Under the pieces are notes generated by a model, which ran no database searches, was not told where the DNA came from, and was given only the letters and a program-made list of their open reading frames with translations. From the NCBI RefSeq assembly GCF_001983935.1, contig NZ_CP017641.1:4588001-4652000 (forward strand): a DNA stretch of 64,000 nt. The letters run 5' to 3'. The stretch comes from Fuerstiella marisgermanici (GTDB lineage: Bacteria > Planctomycetota > Planctomycetia > Planctomycetales > Planctomycetaceae). Of the stretch, positions 9,142 through 17,278 are shown piece by piece (positions within the stretch are counted from its first letter, which is position 1; every line of letters begins with the position of its first letter). The position numbers were made by a program, and so were the translations under genes.

Positions 9142-10397
9142 GGCGGATTGCGCGACATTGGATAAGATGGTATAGATGGCAACCTTCAGTGTCAGTGTGA
9201 TGTTTCACGCTGCTATGTGTGCTGAAATGTTTGAGCCGCGAAAGGATTCCTGCCATGCCTTTGTCCACCAGTTTTGTCGATCATTTCTCTGATGTTACGG
9301 ATCCAAGGCGCGGTGAGCCGGTCTATCCGCTTCAAAATATTCTGTTCATTGCAGTCTGTGCTGTGATCAGTGGCGCGGATGATTTTGTCGCGATTGCGAA
9401 GTTTGGCAGAACGAAACGAGATTGGTTTGCGAAGTATCTCGATCTGTCCGCAGGGATTCCGTCGCACGATCGTTTCAACGCCATCCTCGCTCTGATTCGT
9501 CCTGCAGAATTTGAAAAGTGCTTACTGAATTGGATCACTTCTCTGCAGAAAATCAGTGACGGACAAATCATCGCGATCGATGGTAAGACACTCCGTCGCA
9601 GCTATGACAAAGCCAGTGGCAAGTCGGCCATCCACATGGTCAGTGCATGGGCCACAGCCAATCATATCAGTCTCGGGCAAGTCGTCGTCGATGCGAAGAG
9701 TAATGAGATTACGGCGATTCCCAAACTGCTGGAATTGATCGAGGTTTCCGGTGCTTTAGTGACGATTGACGCCATGGGTTGCCAAACGGAAATCGCGTCG
9801 AAGATTGTCGACGCAGAGGCGGACTATTGTCTTGCCGCGAAAGGCAATCAGCCCACGCTACACGCAGGTCTTGTCGCGTTCTTCGCCGACCATTTGGAAG
9901 ATGACTTTGCACGCTGTCCGGTGCGACGATTTGAAACGAAAGAAAACACCGGCGGCCGCGAAGATTTGCGACAGTATCTGATCTGTCGTGCGCCGGAGGA
10001 TCTTCCGGACGCACATCGCTGGAAGAACCTGAAGGCGATCGGGATCGCGATCAACAACACTCTCCGCGACGGCAAAATGTGCATCGGCATCCGCTATTAC
10101 ATTTTAAGCCGTTATGTCTCCGGCCGTCGTTTCGCCGAAGCTGTGCGGAGCCATTGGGGTGTCGAGAACAATTTGCATTGGCAACTGGACGTCACTTTCC
10201 AGGAAGATCAATCGAGGATCCGCAAAGGCCACGCAGATATGAACTTCAGCATCCTTCGCCGCACGGCGTTGAGTCTTCTGAAAAACGAATCCACAGCCAA
10301 GGTGGGGATCAAAAACAAAAGACTCAATGCTGCCTGGGATGAGACATACCTCGCGAAAGTCCTGTTCGGCAAATGACTTAACGTGCAATCCCCCTGT
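9139..10397 (+). mobile_element. ISAs1-family insertion sequence
   Basis: About 1.26 kb. The right end, read inward on the minus strand, is ACAGGGGGATTGCACG; the left end is GTAGGCGGATTGCGCG, an imperfect inverted repeat sharing AGG.GGATTGC.CG. The element is flanked by a perfect direct repeat GCGAGACAGTA (9131-9141 and 10398-10408), of which about 8-9 bases would be the target duplication; the exact border is ambiguous because the repeat runs into the left end. It carries one intact transposase gene and sits between genes. Confidence 0.85.
9255..10376 (+). CDS. ISAs1-family transposase
   Basis: A 373-residue DDE transposase. An N-terminal DDE_Tnp_1-associated region (FVDHFSDVTDPRRGEPVYPL) precedes the catalytic domain with IAIDGKTLRRSYD (first Asp), VTIDAMGCQ (second Asp) and a C-terminal HWGVENNLHWQLDVTF with the catalytic Glu. 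The frame is uninterrupted and full length, so the enzyme is probably active. The start at 9255 is chosen because family proteins start just before the associated domain; an in-frame ATG at 9219 would add 12 residues. The stop codon is about 20 bases from the right end, as expected for this family. Confidence 0.93.
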   Translation: MPLSTSFVDHFSDVTDPRRGEPVYPLQNILFIAVCAVISGADDFVAIAKFGRTKRDWFAKYLDLSAGIPSHDRFNAILALIRPAEFEKCLLNWITSLQKISDGQIIAIDGKTLRRSYDKASGKSAIHMVSAWATANHISLGQVVVDAKSNEITAIPKLLELIEVSGALVTIDAMGCQTEIASKIVDAEADYCLAAKGNQPTLHAGLVAFFADHLEDDFARCPVRRFETKENTGGREDLRQYLICRAPEDLPDAHRWKNLKAIGIAINNTLRDGKMCIGIRYYILSRYVSGRRFAEAVRSHWGVENNLHWQLDVTFQEDQSRIRKGHADMNFSILRRTALSLLKNESTAKVGIKNKRLNAAWDETYLAKVLFGK

Positions 10398-10408
10398 GCG
10401 AGACAGTA
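10398..10408. repeat. Right copy of IS target-site duplication
   Basis: GCGAGACAGTA, identical to 9131-9141; the base following it is host sequence. Confidence 0.75.
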
Positions 10409-10473
10409 AGCGCGATTCGTCGACGTGCTGATTGATGTCCGTCTTTCGGAAAGCAATTCCCTGCCGGGCCTGA

Positions 10474-10511
10474 AACGCAAAACCGGTTGATTCCCTTTGG
10501 AAATCAACCGG
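10474..10511 (-). terminator. Intrinsic terminator of the S41 peptidase gene
   Basis: Perfect 10-base stem CCGGTTGATT (10483-10492) and AATCAACCGG (10502-10511) with a 9-base loop. Read on the minus strand, the stem is followed by TTTTGCGTTT. It lies about 135 bases past the stop of the minus-strand peptidase gene. Confidence 0.7.
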
Positions 10512-10645
10512 CTATGAGTTCTCAGATTGTCGGACAGGTTTTATCGGTTTCACGTGGGGTGCTCCTCTTGAGTACCGTTGTTGAGTGAAGGTTGGCCGCT
10601 GAATCATCGTGATTCAGACTGAAGTGGCCGGTAGGGTAAAGTTGT

Positions 10646-12967
10646 CTAGCGAAGCACAATTTGCGGCAGTCCACCGTCATAGTTGTCCTTTCGGAAGCTG
10701 TTGCGTTGAAGAGGTTGATTGGCTGTTGGTTTGCAGCGAGCAGCCGCCTGAGCCAGGTCTTTCAACTGCTGACTCTGAGCAATCCGAATCGCATCGTTCA
10801 GAACTCGGTCTCCGTTAGCAGGGCCATCCGCATCAGCGATGCGAACATCAGGAGTCACTCCCTGCCCTGACATTGGCCGACCAGAAGGGCTGTAGAATCG
10901 AGCCGTAGTCAGTCGAAGGTTGCCGTTGATGGAATTCAATGGAAAGTGAGTCTGAACAGTACCTTTGCCGTAGCTTTTTTCGCCAACAACAATTCCTCGT
11001 TTGTTGTCCTGCACAGCCGCTGCGAAGATTTCGCTGGCACTCGCACTGTCACCGTCGATCAGGACAACCAGTGGTGTGTTCCATGTTCGGCTGTAGCTGG
11101 CCGTTTCCAGCATGTTGTCAGAAGACAAACGTCCTTTGGTAGAAACAATTGTTCCGCATGGCTGAAACCGATTGGTGATGTCCACGCAAACATTCAGCAG
11201 GCCACCAGGGTTGCCTCGCAGGTCAACGATTAGTGACTTCATTCCCTGACTGTGCATCTGCTGCAATGCCCGGTCCAGTTCTTCTGTCGACTTCTGACCA
11301 AACTGGCTAAGGCTGATGTAAGCCACTTTGTCAGTTCCCGGCTGCATCCTCACATCGTTAACTGTGTAGACGCGAACCTTGCGACGGACCAAATTGACAT
11401 CACTGCCTCGTGAACCGTTTCGCACAATTCGAAGTCGGATACGGCTGCCCTGGCCACCTTTCATCAGGTCGACACTGCTGGCCATTGGAGCACCATCAAT
11501 GCTGCGACCGTCGATCGCCGTGATGATATCGCCAGACTGCAGACCGGCTTCCGCCGCCGGGCCGCCTCGCAGAGCTTTCATGATCAGCAAGCCATTGTCG
11601 TGCAGTTTGACTTCCACGCCGATACCAACAATTTCGCTTTCCAGCATCGCACTGCGAACTTTTTCAGCTCGCTCCAGATCAAGAGACGCACCACGACCGG
11701 GATCGTTGGGTTCCAGAGCCGAAAATTTGTCGAGCGTATCGATGGTGGCATTCGCAAATTCGAAGGCAACCACGTTGGCAGTCAGGCCAGGAACATTCTG
11801 AGCTTCCTGCATGACCGTCTGCATGACTCTTTGAGCATCGTTGTAGTTGGCCACTCGCATAGAATCTGCGATTCGTGACAGTGTTGTGCGGAAGCCGTCG
11901 ATACGGAAGGAATCCGCCTGCACACCTAGTGACTGTTTGAACGTCGGGTTTTCCAATGCGATGCCAAGGTTACGGATGCCACGACGAACTCGCAGGTCGT
12001 AGTTACTCGGTTCCAGGTGTCGCTGGTCCGTCTGCTGAGAGACTTCGCGGAACAAAGCCAGTGACTGAGTGGGTGTCATCGCCTGAACGGCTCGAACGTT
12101 AACGGGGTTGCCGTAGCGAACCGAGATCTCTTTATAGATGGCTTCAGTTTCGCCAGCGTCACGGCGAGGCAGCGGTGGAGTGAATGGGTCCAGTCCGGGC
12201 TGAGTCTGATCGTTTCGCGGTGGCAACGAGTTATTATAGTCGTAGTCAGTCGAACCGTAGTTGTCTGAAGGAACTTCAAATCGATTCTGATCCAGCGGAC
12301 GGTAGTCGTTGCTGTAGTTGGAATAGTCAATACGATCCAGAGGAATTCGACGGCGAGACTGATAGCCGGAATCGGCCTGGTAATCGCGTTGCATTGGAGC
12401 GTAGCGGAAGTGCCGATTAGTGCGACTTCCTTCCCGTTCCGTTGAAGATGGCAGTCGAAACGGATCAGTCAATCGCCCCCGGATGTCGTTGTCATTGCGG
12501 TAGTCACTGCTGCCGTAGTCACGCGTGTCGTATTCTCGTCGGCCATAGTCCAGATCGCGCCCACGATCGGGATAATCGTACGTCACCGGACGACGGAAGC
12601 TGTCGTCCACCGCACTGTCCAGTGGAGCTCGGTAATCGTAACCGTTCTGAAGGCGGCTCATTTCGTGCAGGTATTGCCCACGAAGATCCTGACCAACTCT
12701 GGAAAGAGGCGGCTGGCTGTCGTACGAAGACGGCTGATAACGATCGAAGGCGGGAAAGTCTGTGGAGTAGCCGTAGTCAGTATTGTTGTAGCCATTTGAC
12801 GCAGAGTAGTCGGTGGATGGCGTTCGGTAGTTCGTCGGCTGCACTCCGTTCAGACTGCATCCGCCTGTCGGGCAGTTACGAGGGTTGCTGTTATATTGAG
12901 CGGAGGCCACGGGTGCGGTCAGCACCAGAGCGAGCATTGTGATTATGGTTTGTGAACGGGTCATCAT
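10646..12967 (-). CDS. Secreted S41 (C-terminal processing) peptidase with PDZ domain
   Basis: A 773-residue exported serine protease. A signal peptide (ending about VASAQ) is followed by a long low-complexity region, about residues 25-270, rich in Tyr, Asp, Arg and Ser. Then come a helical linker, a PDZ domain (GIGVEVKLHDNGLLIMKALRGGPAAEAGLQSGDII) and the S41 catalytic domain with the nucleophile Ser in DGDSASASEIFAAA (near 640) and the general-base Lys in EKSYGKGTVQ (near 666). The start at 12967 is chosen because AAGGAG lies 8 bases upstream; it is only 2 bases from the ATG at 12973. It follows csrA by about 107 bases in the same direction. The substrate is unknown. Confidence 0.9.
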   Translation of the reverse strand: MMTRSQTIITMLALVLTAPVASAQYNSNPRNCPTGGCSLNGVQPTNYRTPSTDYSASNGYNNTDYGYSTDFPAFDRYQPSSYDSQPPLSRVGQDLRGQYLHEMSRLQNGYDYRAPLDSAVDDSFRRPVTYDYPDRGRDLDYGRREYDTRDYGSSDYRNDNDIRGRLTDPFRLPSSTEREGSRTNRHFRYAPMQRDYQADSGYQSRRRIPLDRIDYSNYSNDYRPLDQNRFEVPSDNYGSTDYDYNNSLPPRNDQTQPGLDPFTPPLPRRDAGETEAIYKEISVRYGNPVNVRAVQAMTPTQSLALFREVSQQTDQRHLEPSNYDLRVRRGIRNLGIALENPTFKQSLGVQADSFRIDGFRTTLSRIADSMRVANYNDAQRVMQTVMQEAQNVPGLTANVVAFEFANATIDTLDKFSALEPNDPGRGASLDLERAEKVRSAMLESEIVGIGVEVKLHDNGLLIMKALRGGPAAEAGLQSGDIITAIDGRSIDGAPMASSVDLMKGGQGSRIRLRIVRNGSRGSDVNLVRRKVRVYTVNDVRMQPGTDKVAYISLSQFGQKSTEELDRALQQMHSQGMKSLIVDLRGNPGGLLNVCVDITNRFQPCGTIVSTKGRLSSDNMLETASYSRTWNTPLVVLIDGDSASASEIFAAAVQDNKRGIVVGEKSYGKGTVQTHFPLNSINGNLRLTTARFYSPSGRPMSGQGVTPDVRIADADGPANGDRVLNDAIRIAQSQQLKDLAQAAARCKPTANQPLQRNSFRKDNYDGGLPQIVLR

Positions 12968-13074
12968 GTCCATCTCTCCTTCTTGAGTTTATTGAAGCCG
13001 GCTCTCTGAGTCGGCGATATTGGATTGGGTTCGAGGGCTTGCGGCGACTGGTCCGGCGGCATCGAAACGGCGTT

Positions 13075-13332
13075 CTACGCCACGTGTGGATACTGGTCAG
13101 ACAGGACCTGAGTACCCTTAAAATGGTCGGCCAGCTTCGAAACAGATGGTTCGGGCAGGGCAGGTGTGAGTGCCGCAGCAACCTTTTCCAGCAACTCACC
13201 CCGCATCACTCGAATGTGTTCCGGAGCGTCAATTCCGATCTTCACAGTACCGCGTGATGTCTTGATCACTTTGATAACAATGTCATCGCCGATTTGGATC
13301 GTTTCTTCAGCTTTGCGTGTTAGTACGAGCAT
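13075..13332 (-). CDS. csrA: Carbon storage regulator CsrA
   Basis: An 85-residue RNA-binding post-transcriptional regulator, longer than the usual 60-70 residues. The core MLVLTRKAEETIQIGDDI...KIGIDAPEHIRVMRGEL is canonical; the C-terminal 30 residues are an extension (residues after the EL of the core) without known motif. CsrA dimers bind GGA motifs in mRNA leaders and control motility and carbon storage. The start is decided by TCAGGAGG (13349-13342), 9 bases upstream of the ATG. This sequence also resembles a CsrA target, so self-regulation is possible. It is the first gene of a likely two-gene unit with the S41 peptidase. Confidence 0.95.
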   Translation of the reverse strand: MLVLTRKAEETIQIGDDIVIKVIKTSRGTVKIGIDAPEHIRVMRGELLEKVAAALTPALPEPSVSKLADHFKGTQVLSDQYPHVA

Positions 13333-13742
13333 TTCTAAGTACCTCCTGAAAAAGTTGTTCGTCCAGAAATCCAATTCTGTTGGTATTGAACAGAATCATT
13401 TGTTGTCACTGTGATCTACATAATGCCAATGGTGTGCCAAAAGTGATTCAAACGCGCCACGCAAATGCGATTCAACCGCAACAACAACTGTGAAAACAAC
13501 TTACGTCGAATGGCAGGCTTTGCCGGTCAACGAAACCTCTACAATTTCGGGGTTTGGGTAACGAATCAATTGCAAATCACTCCGTCAGCGAGGTGTCTCC
13601 CATTGTCGTTTTGACAATTTCGCGACTCAAAGCGATCAGATGGAGGCGTTTGCAGCGGCACCGCATGCCCTAACGGCGGCGAGCAGCTCTCACAGCGCGC
13701 TACGAGGCGATTTTGGAGTAAAGCATGCCGATCAACGTCGGT
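13333..13742. other. Upstream region of csrA, no gene seen
   Basis: About 410 bases between csrA and the ankyrin gene, both on the minus strand. It contains the csrA ribosome-binding site and a small inverted repeat ATTGTC-GTTTT-GACAAT near 13601-13617. No protein, terminator with T-tract or RNA gene is recognised. Confidence 0.4.
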
Positions 13743-14297
13743 CTACGAGCCAGAGACCTCTGACACCTGACCGCCGTGTTTTCTAAGGACTGCCGCGACA
13801 CGATCGTTTTCGTTTTCGATCGCTTCGTCCAACGGCGTTCGTTTACGATTTGTTGGCTTGTTGACGTCGGCGCCATGAGCGATCAGGATCTCAGCCGTTT
13901 GTGCGTACGCTTCAGCTCGTTCTTTCCCCTGAGTGGCCCCGCCCATCGCAACCGCATGCAAGGCGGACGTGCCGACGATGGCATCCTGGTTGACATCCGC
14001 TCCGTGCTTCAGCAGTAGTTCGACCGCATCGACACTCGCAGCATCTGCTCCCCAGGAGAGCGGAGTTAGCCACCAGTCACTTGCGCTATCGTTAGCGTCG
14101 GCTCCCAGTTGAATCAGTCGCTCGCAGACTTCGGCCGCATTTCGATGTGCCGCCCAATGGAGCGGTGACGCTCCATGTAGCTGACCACCTTTCTGCGAAT
14201 GCGCCTTTGCGAGTTCGGGGGCCCCTTCCAGCATGCACAACGCCTCTTTATTGCTTTTGTCGCGGATCAAAGTGATCAGTTGGTCAACATTCTGCAT
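13743..14297 (-). CDS. Ankyrin-repeat protein
   Basis: A 184-residue cytoplasmic protein with about four ankyrin repeats. Clear helix-turn-helix-hairpin units are SPLHWAAHRNAAEVCERLIQLGADAN, TPLSWGADAASVDAVELLLKHGADVN, SALHAVAMGG...TAEILIAHGADVN and TPLDEAIENENDRVAAVLRKHGG. The third repeat carries a short insertion (ATQGKERAEAY). Such proteins mediate protein-protein contacts; the partner is unknown. No signal peptide. It stands alone, divergent from trpF. Confidence 0.85.
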   Translation of the reverse strand: MQNVDQLITLIRDKSNKEALCMLEGAPELAKAHSQKGGQLHGASPLHWAAHRNAAEVCERLIQLGADANDSASDWWLTPLSWGADAASVDAVELLLKHGADVNQDAIVGTSALHAVAMGGATQGKERAEAYAQTAEILIAHGADVNKPTNRKRTPLDEAIENENDRVAAVLRKHGGQVSEVSGS

Positions 14298-14440
14298 TTT
14301 GTCGCTCCGCTTTCAGATGTTCGGACTGAGGCGTTGGAATTCTGCCGCATTGCAGTGCACAATCCCACTCATGATGAGGTTCGGAGCCATATGTCGTTAC
14401 CTGCGATGCGGCACACACCGCAGCTTCGAATCACAATGGG

Positions 14441-15124
14441 ATGGTCGACATGTGGACAAAGATCTGTGGTGTCACAACTCTCGACGACGCAACTTCGGTT
14501 GTGGCGGCCGGGGCCGACGCAATCGGACTGAATTGCTACGCGCAATCGAAACGCTATGTGCCCGTCAGCACCGCCATCCAGATTCGTAACTCTGTTGGCG
14601 ACGACGTCGACATCGTGCTGGTATTCGTGAATTCGACCGCCGGGGAAGTTGCTGAGATCGTCGCGGACGTCAATCCCACAGCCGTTCAGTTTCACGGTGA
14701 CGAGACCGTGGAAACTCTGACGGAATTTCATCGCCTCGCCCCCGCAACAAAAATTATCCGCGCGTTCCGGATTGGTGAAGAAGGGACCGCGGAGATGTCG
14801 GATGCCATCGCAGCGTTGCAAGCCGCCGATGTACCGTTGGCAGCGATTCTTGTGGACGCACTCGTGGCTGGCGAATACGGCGGGACCGGGCATCGCGTAG
14901 CGACAAAATTGTTAAACGATCGACCTTCCACATGGCCGCCGATGATCCTGGCAGGCGGCCTGACACCAGACGTTGTCGGTGCCGCTGCCAAAGAAGTGAT
15001 GCCTTGGGGCGTTGACACGGCCAGCGGTGTGGAAATGCGTCCCGGCGTCAAGAACGCTGAGAAAGTGGCGAGCTTTGTGGCGGCCGTGCGAGCGATCGGC
15101 GGTCCCGACCGCGTACGATTGTGA
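14441..15124 (+). CDS. trpF: Phosphoribosylanthranilate isomerase
   Basis: A 227-residue TIM barrel enzyme of tryptophan biosynthesis, converting N-(5-phosphoribosyl)anthranilate to the deoxyribulose phosphate form. Family signatures: TKICGVTTLDDA with the general-base Cys near residue 9, AVQFHGDE, and LAGGLTPDV...GVDTASGVE with the general-acid Asp and the phosphate-binding loop. Another ATG at 14450 (MWTKICG) is equally possible as the start. No other trp gene is adjacent, so the pathway genes are dispersed. A SpoU methyltransferase gene follows 40 bases downstream on the same strand. Confidence 0.92.
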   Translation: MVDMWTKICGVTTLDDATSVVAAGADAIGLNCYAQSKRYVPVSTAIQIRNSVGDDVDIVLVFVNSTAGEVAEIVADVNPTAVQFHGDETVETLTEFHRLAPATKIIRAFRIGEEGTAEMSDAIAALQAADVPLAAILVDALVAGEYGGTGHRVATKLLNDRPSTWPPMILAGGLTPDVVGAAAKEVMPWGVDTASGVEMRPGVKNAEKVASFVAAVRAIGGPDRVRL

Positions 15125-15164
15125 GACGTGCCCAAACCTTTTCACGTTTCAGAGTCATTCGTTC

Positions 15165-15926
15165 ATGTTGGAACTTCGTAACCCTCACAGCGTCTTAGCG
15201 ACTTTTCAGCGCCGGCCGAAAGCCGTCCGGTCCGTGCGTTTAAACGCAAAGCAATCTGGAACCGCATGGGACGAAGTCGCGGCCGTCGCAGCCGAACGAG
15301 GCGTCGCGGTCAGCTACGGAGCGGCGGCTCCCAGCGGTCGTGGGGGCAAGGACCGAAACCGCGGTCGAGGTGCACGAGAAACAGAACGCGTCGGCGCGGG
15401 CTCAGCAATGATTGAACCGCCGTCGCCCATTCCGCTGGGCAACCTGCTGAAAGCGAAGCCGCCGAAAGAAGAAGGCTTCGGCATCTGGCTGGGGCTCGAT
15501 CACGTTCAGGATCCACAAAACCTGGGAGCCATCTTTCGTCTCGCCGGATTCTTCGGTGTACGCGGCATCGTGATGACGAAGGACAAAAGCGCACCTGTCA
15601 ACGGCACGGTATGCGACGTCGCAACCGGTGGAGTCGAGCACGTGCCGTTTGCGGTGGTGTCGAACCTGGCTCAGTCGATTCAGCAGGCTCAGAAGTCAGA
15701 GGTCTGGGTCATTGGCACGTCTGAACACGCTTCCGACAGCCTTCGCAACGTGGCCCGCGACCGCCACTGGATGCTGATTATGGGCAACGAAGGCGATGGC
15801 ATTCGCCGGTTGACTCGCGATTCCTGCGACACGCTCGCGTCACTGCCCGCATTGGGACCGGTCCCGTCACTAAACGTTGCCGCCGCCACGGCCGCGTGTC
15901 TGGCCGTGATGTCGGGCGGCGCCTGA
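15165..15926 (+). CDS. TrmH/SpoU-family RNA 2'-O-ribose methyltransferase
   Basis: A 253-residue enzyme of the SPOUT superfamily. The C-terminal half has the three SpoU motifs: LDHVQDPQNLGAIFR with the conserved Asn and Arg, LIMGNEGDGI, and VPSLNVAAATAACL. The N-terminal third looks like a substrate-binding L30e-like region, followed by a Gly/Arg-rich linker (GRGGKDRNRGRGARETER) that may contact RNA. Closest by architecture to RlmB (23S rRNA Gm2251), but the target cannot be fixed from the sequence. The frame is open upstream of 15165, but that part overlaps trpF; MLELRNPHSV is the likely start. Confidence 0.88.
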   Translation: MLELRNPHSVLATFQRRPKAVRSVRLNAKQSGTAWDEVAAVAAERGVAVSYGAAAPSGRGGKDRNRGRGARETERVGAGSAMIEPPSPIPLGNLLKAKPPKEEGFGIWLGLDHVQDPQNLGAIFRLAGFFGVRGIVMTKDKSAPVNGTVCDVATGGVEHVPFAVVSNLAQSIQQAQKSEVWVIGTSEHASDSLRNVARDRHWMLIMGNEGDGIRRLTRDSCDTLASLPALGPVPSLNVAAATAACLAVMSGGA

Positions 15927-15984
15927 ACAGCGACTGCTATCCGCGAAACGTTGACCGTTTGCAGCGTGCGAAGCTGACGAAGCG

Positions 15985-17274
15985 CTATGCCGTTTCCAGC
16001 CCGGTTACGGTTCCCGTGCTGCTGGCGAACTGGTCAGTTTCCAGACCAACCTGCTGCAGCAGATTCACAAACAGGTTTGGCAGCGGGTAATTATTTTTCT
16101 TATCGAACGCCAGGTGCTGGCCGTGTTTGAAATGCCCGCCTGCCAGCAGCACTGGCATGTTGCGGTTGTCATGATTGGAGGCATTTCCGAGGTTGCTCGT
16201 CAGCAGCACGCAGGTGTTGTCCAAGACGCTGGAGCCCTGTTCGCCGTTGACCGTAAGATCGCGAAGGAACTGGCCCCATGACGCCACAATCTCGGCTTCG
16301 ACCAATGCCAACTGTTCCAGTTTTTCTTCGGCCTTGCCGTGATGACTCAGCGAATGGTAGCCCTCATCGACGCCGGCGAGTGGCACAACACCGCCTGAGC
16401 CGCCCAGATGATAAGTAATGAATCGCGTGGAATCGGTTTCCAACGCGAGCCGAATCATGTCACTCATCAAACGCTGTCGGCCGACGAAGTCGTTGCCGTT
16501 GCCAATGTCGACAGGCTTCGGCACGTCGACCTTCGGCTTGGGCCGTCGCGCCCACGCTTCTGATGCGGCCATCCGTTGCTCCAGATCGCGAACGCTGGTG
16601 AAGTAGGCGTCCAAACGATCTTTGTCGCCGTGTCCCAGTTGCTTTGACAGCCGCTTTGCGTCTTCACCCACCAGGTCCATGATGCTGCGGCCCTCACGGA
16701 CTCGTTCCGCCTGACGAATCTGTTCCTTCGGCGAATCGTCTACGAACAGCTGAGTAAACAGACGCGACGGCGAACTCTGAGCGGGAATCATCGATCCGTT
16801 TTCAGTGTAGCAGGGGCTGTTGCTGCCGCTGCTGCTTAGTACCAGCGATGAAAATCGAGTGGCATCGCCCAGATGCTTGGCCATGTACTGGTCCAGCGAA
16901 ATGGAATTCTTCGCCTTGCCTGAACTGCCCACCGGATTCGCCGTCAGGATGCTGGCTTCGGCTCGATGACCGCCCGTCACGTCCGGATGCGACGAACCGG
17001 AAATTACAGTGAACCGATCCCGCAGATCCTGTAACGGCTTCAGGTACAGACTCGGTTCGTAATCGCGGCCTGCGGTCGTGGGATTCAGGTTGTCACCGAC
17101 AAGGCCAAGCCCCAATGTCATCGCGACAAAGCGGCGTGGCGCGGTGGATTCTTCCGTCCCCGCAAACGCAGATCGCATTGCTGTCAGCCACGGCAACGCC
17201 ATCGAAATGCCCGCGCCGCGCAGTAGCGTGCGGCGGTGAAGCTGGCGCTGAAATCCAAAGTAGACGTTCTTCAT
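15985..17274 (-). CDS. DUF1552 protein with Tat-type signal
   Basis: A 429-residue planctomycete/verrucomicrobial-type protein. The N-terminus has a twin-arginine motif ([18 protein letters not shown]), suggesting folded export, and the body matches DUF1552: [38 protein letters not shown], and RDLEQRM. The family is related to DUF1501/sulfatase-like proteins and is nearly always encoded next to a DUF1592/1585 cytochrome protein, as here: the upstream gene stops 4 bases before this start. Function is not established; a periplasmic role in polymer oxidation has been suggested for the pair, which I treat as inference. Confidence 0.88.
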   Translation of the reverse strand: MKNVYFGFQRQLHRRTLLRGAGISMALPWLTAMRSAFAGTEESTAPRRFVAMTLGLGLVGDNLNPTTAGRDYEPSLYLKPLQDLRDRFTVISGSSHPDVTGGHRAEASILTANPVGSSGKAKNSISLDQYMAKHLGDATRFSSLVLSSSGSNSPCYTENGSMIPAQSSPSRLFTQLFVDDSPKEQIRQAERVREGRSIMDLVGEDAKRLSKQLGHGDKDRLDAYFTSVRDLEQRMAASEAWARRPKPKVDVPKPVDIGNGNDFVGRQRLMSDMIRLALETDSTRFITYHLGGSGGVVPLAGVDEGYHSLSHHGKAEEKLEQLALVEAEIVASWGQFLRDLTVNGEQGSSVLDNTCVLLTSNLGNASNHDNRNMPVLLAGGHFKHGQHLAFDKKNNYPLPNLFVNLLQQVGLETDQFASSTGTVTGLETA

Positions 17275-17278
17275 GATG

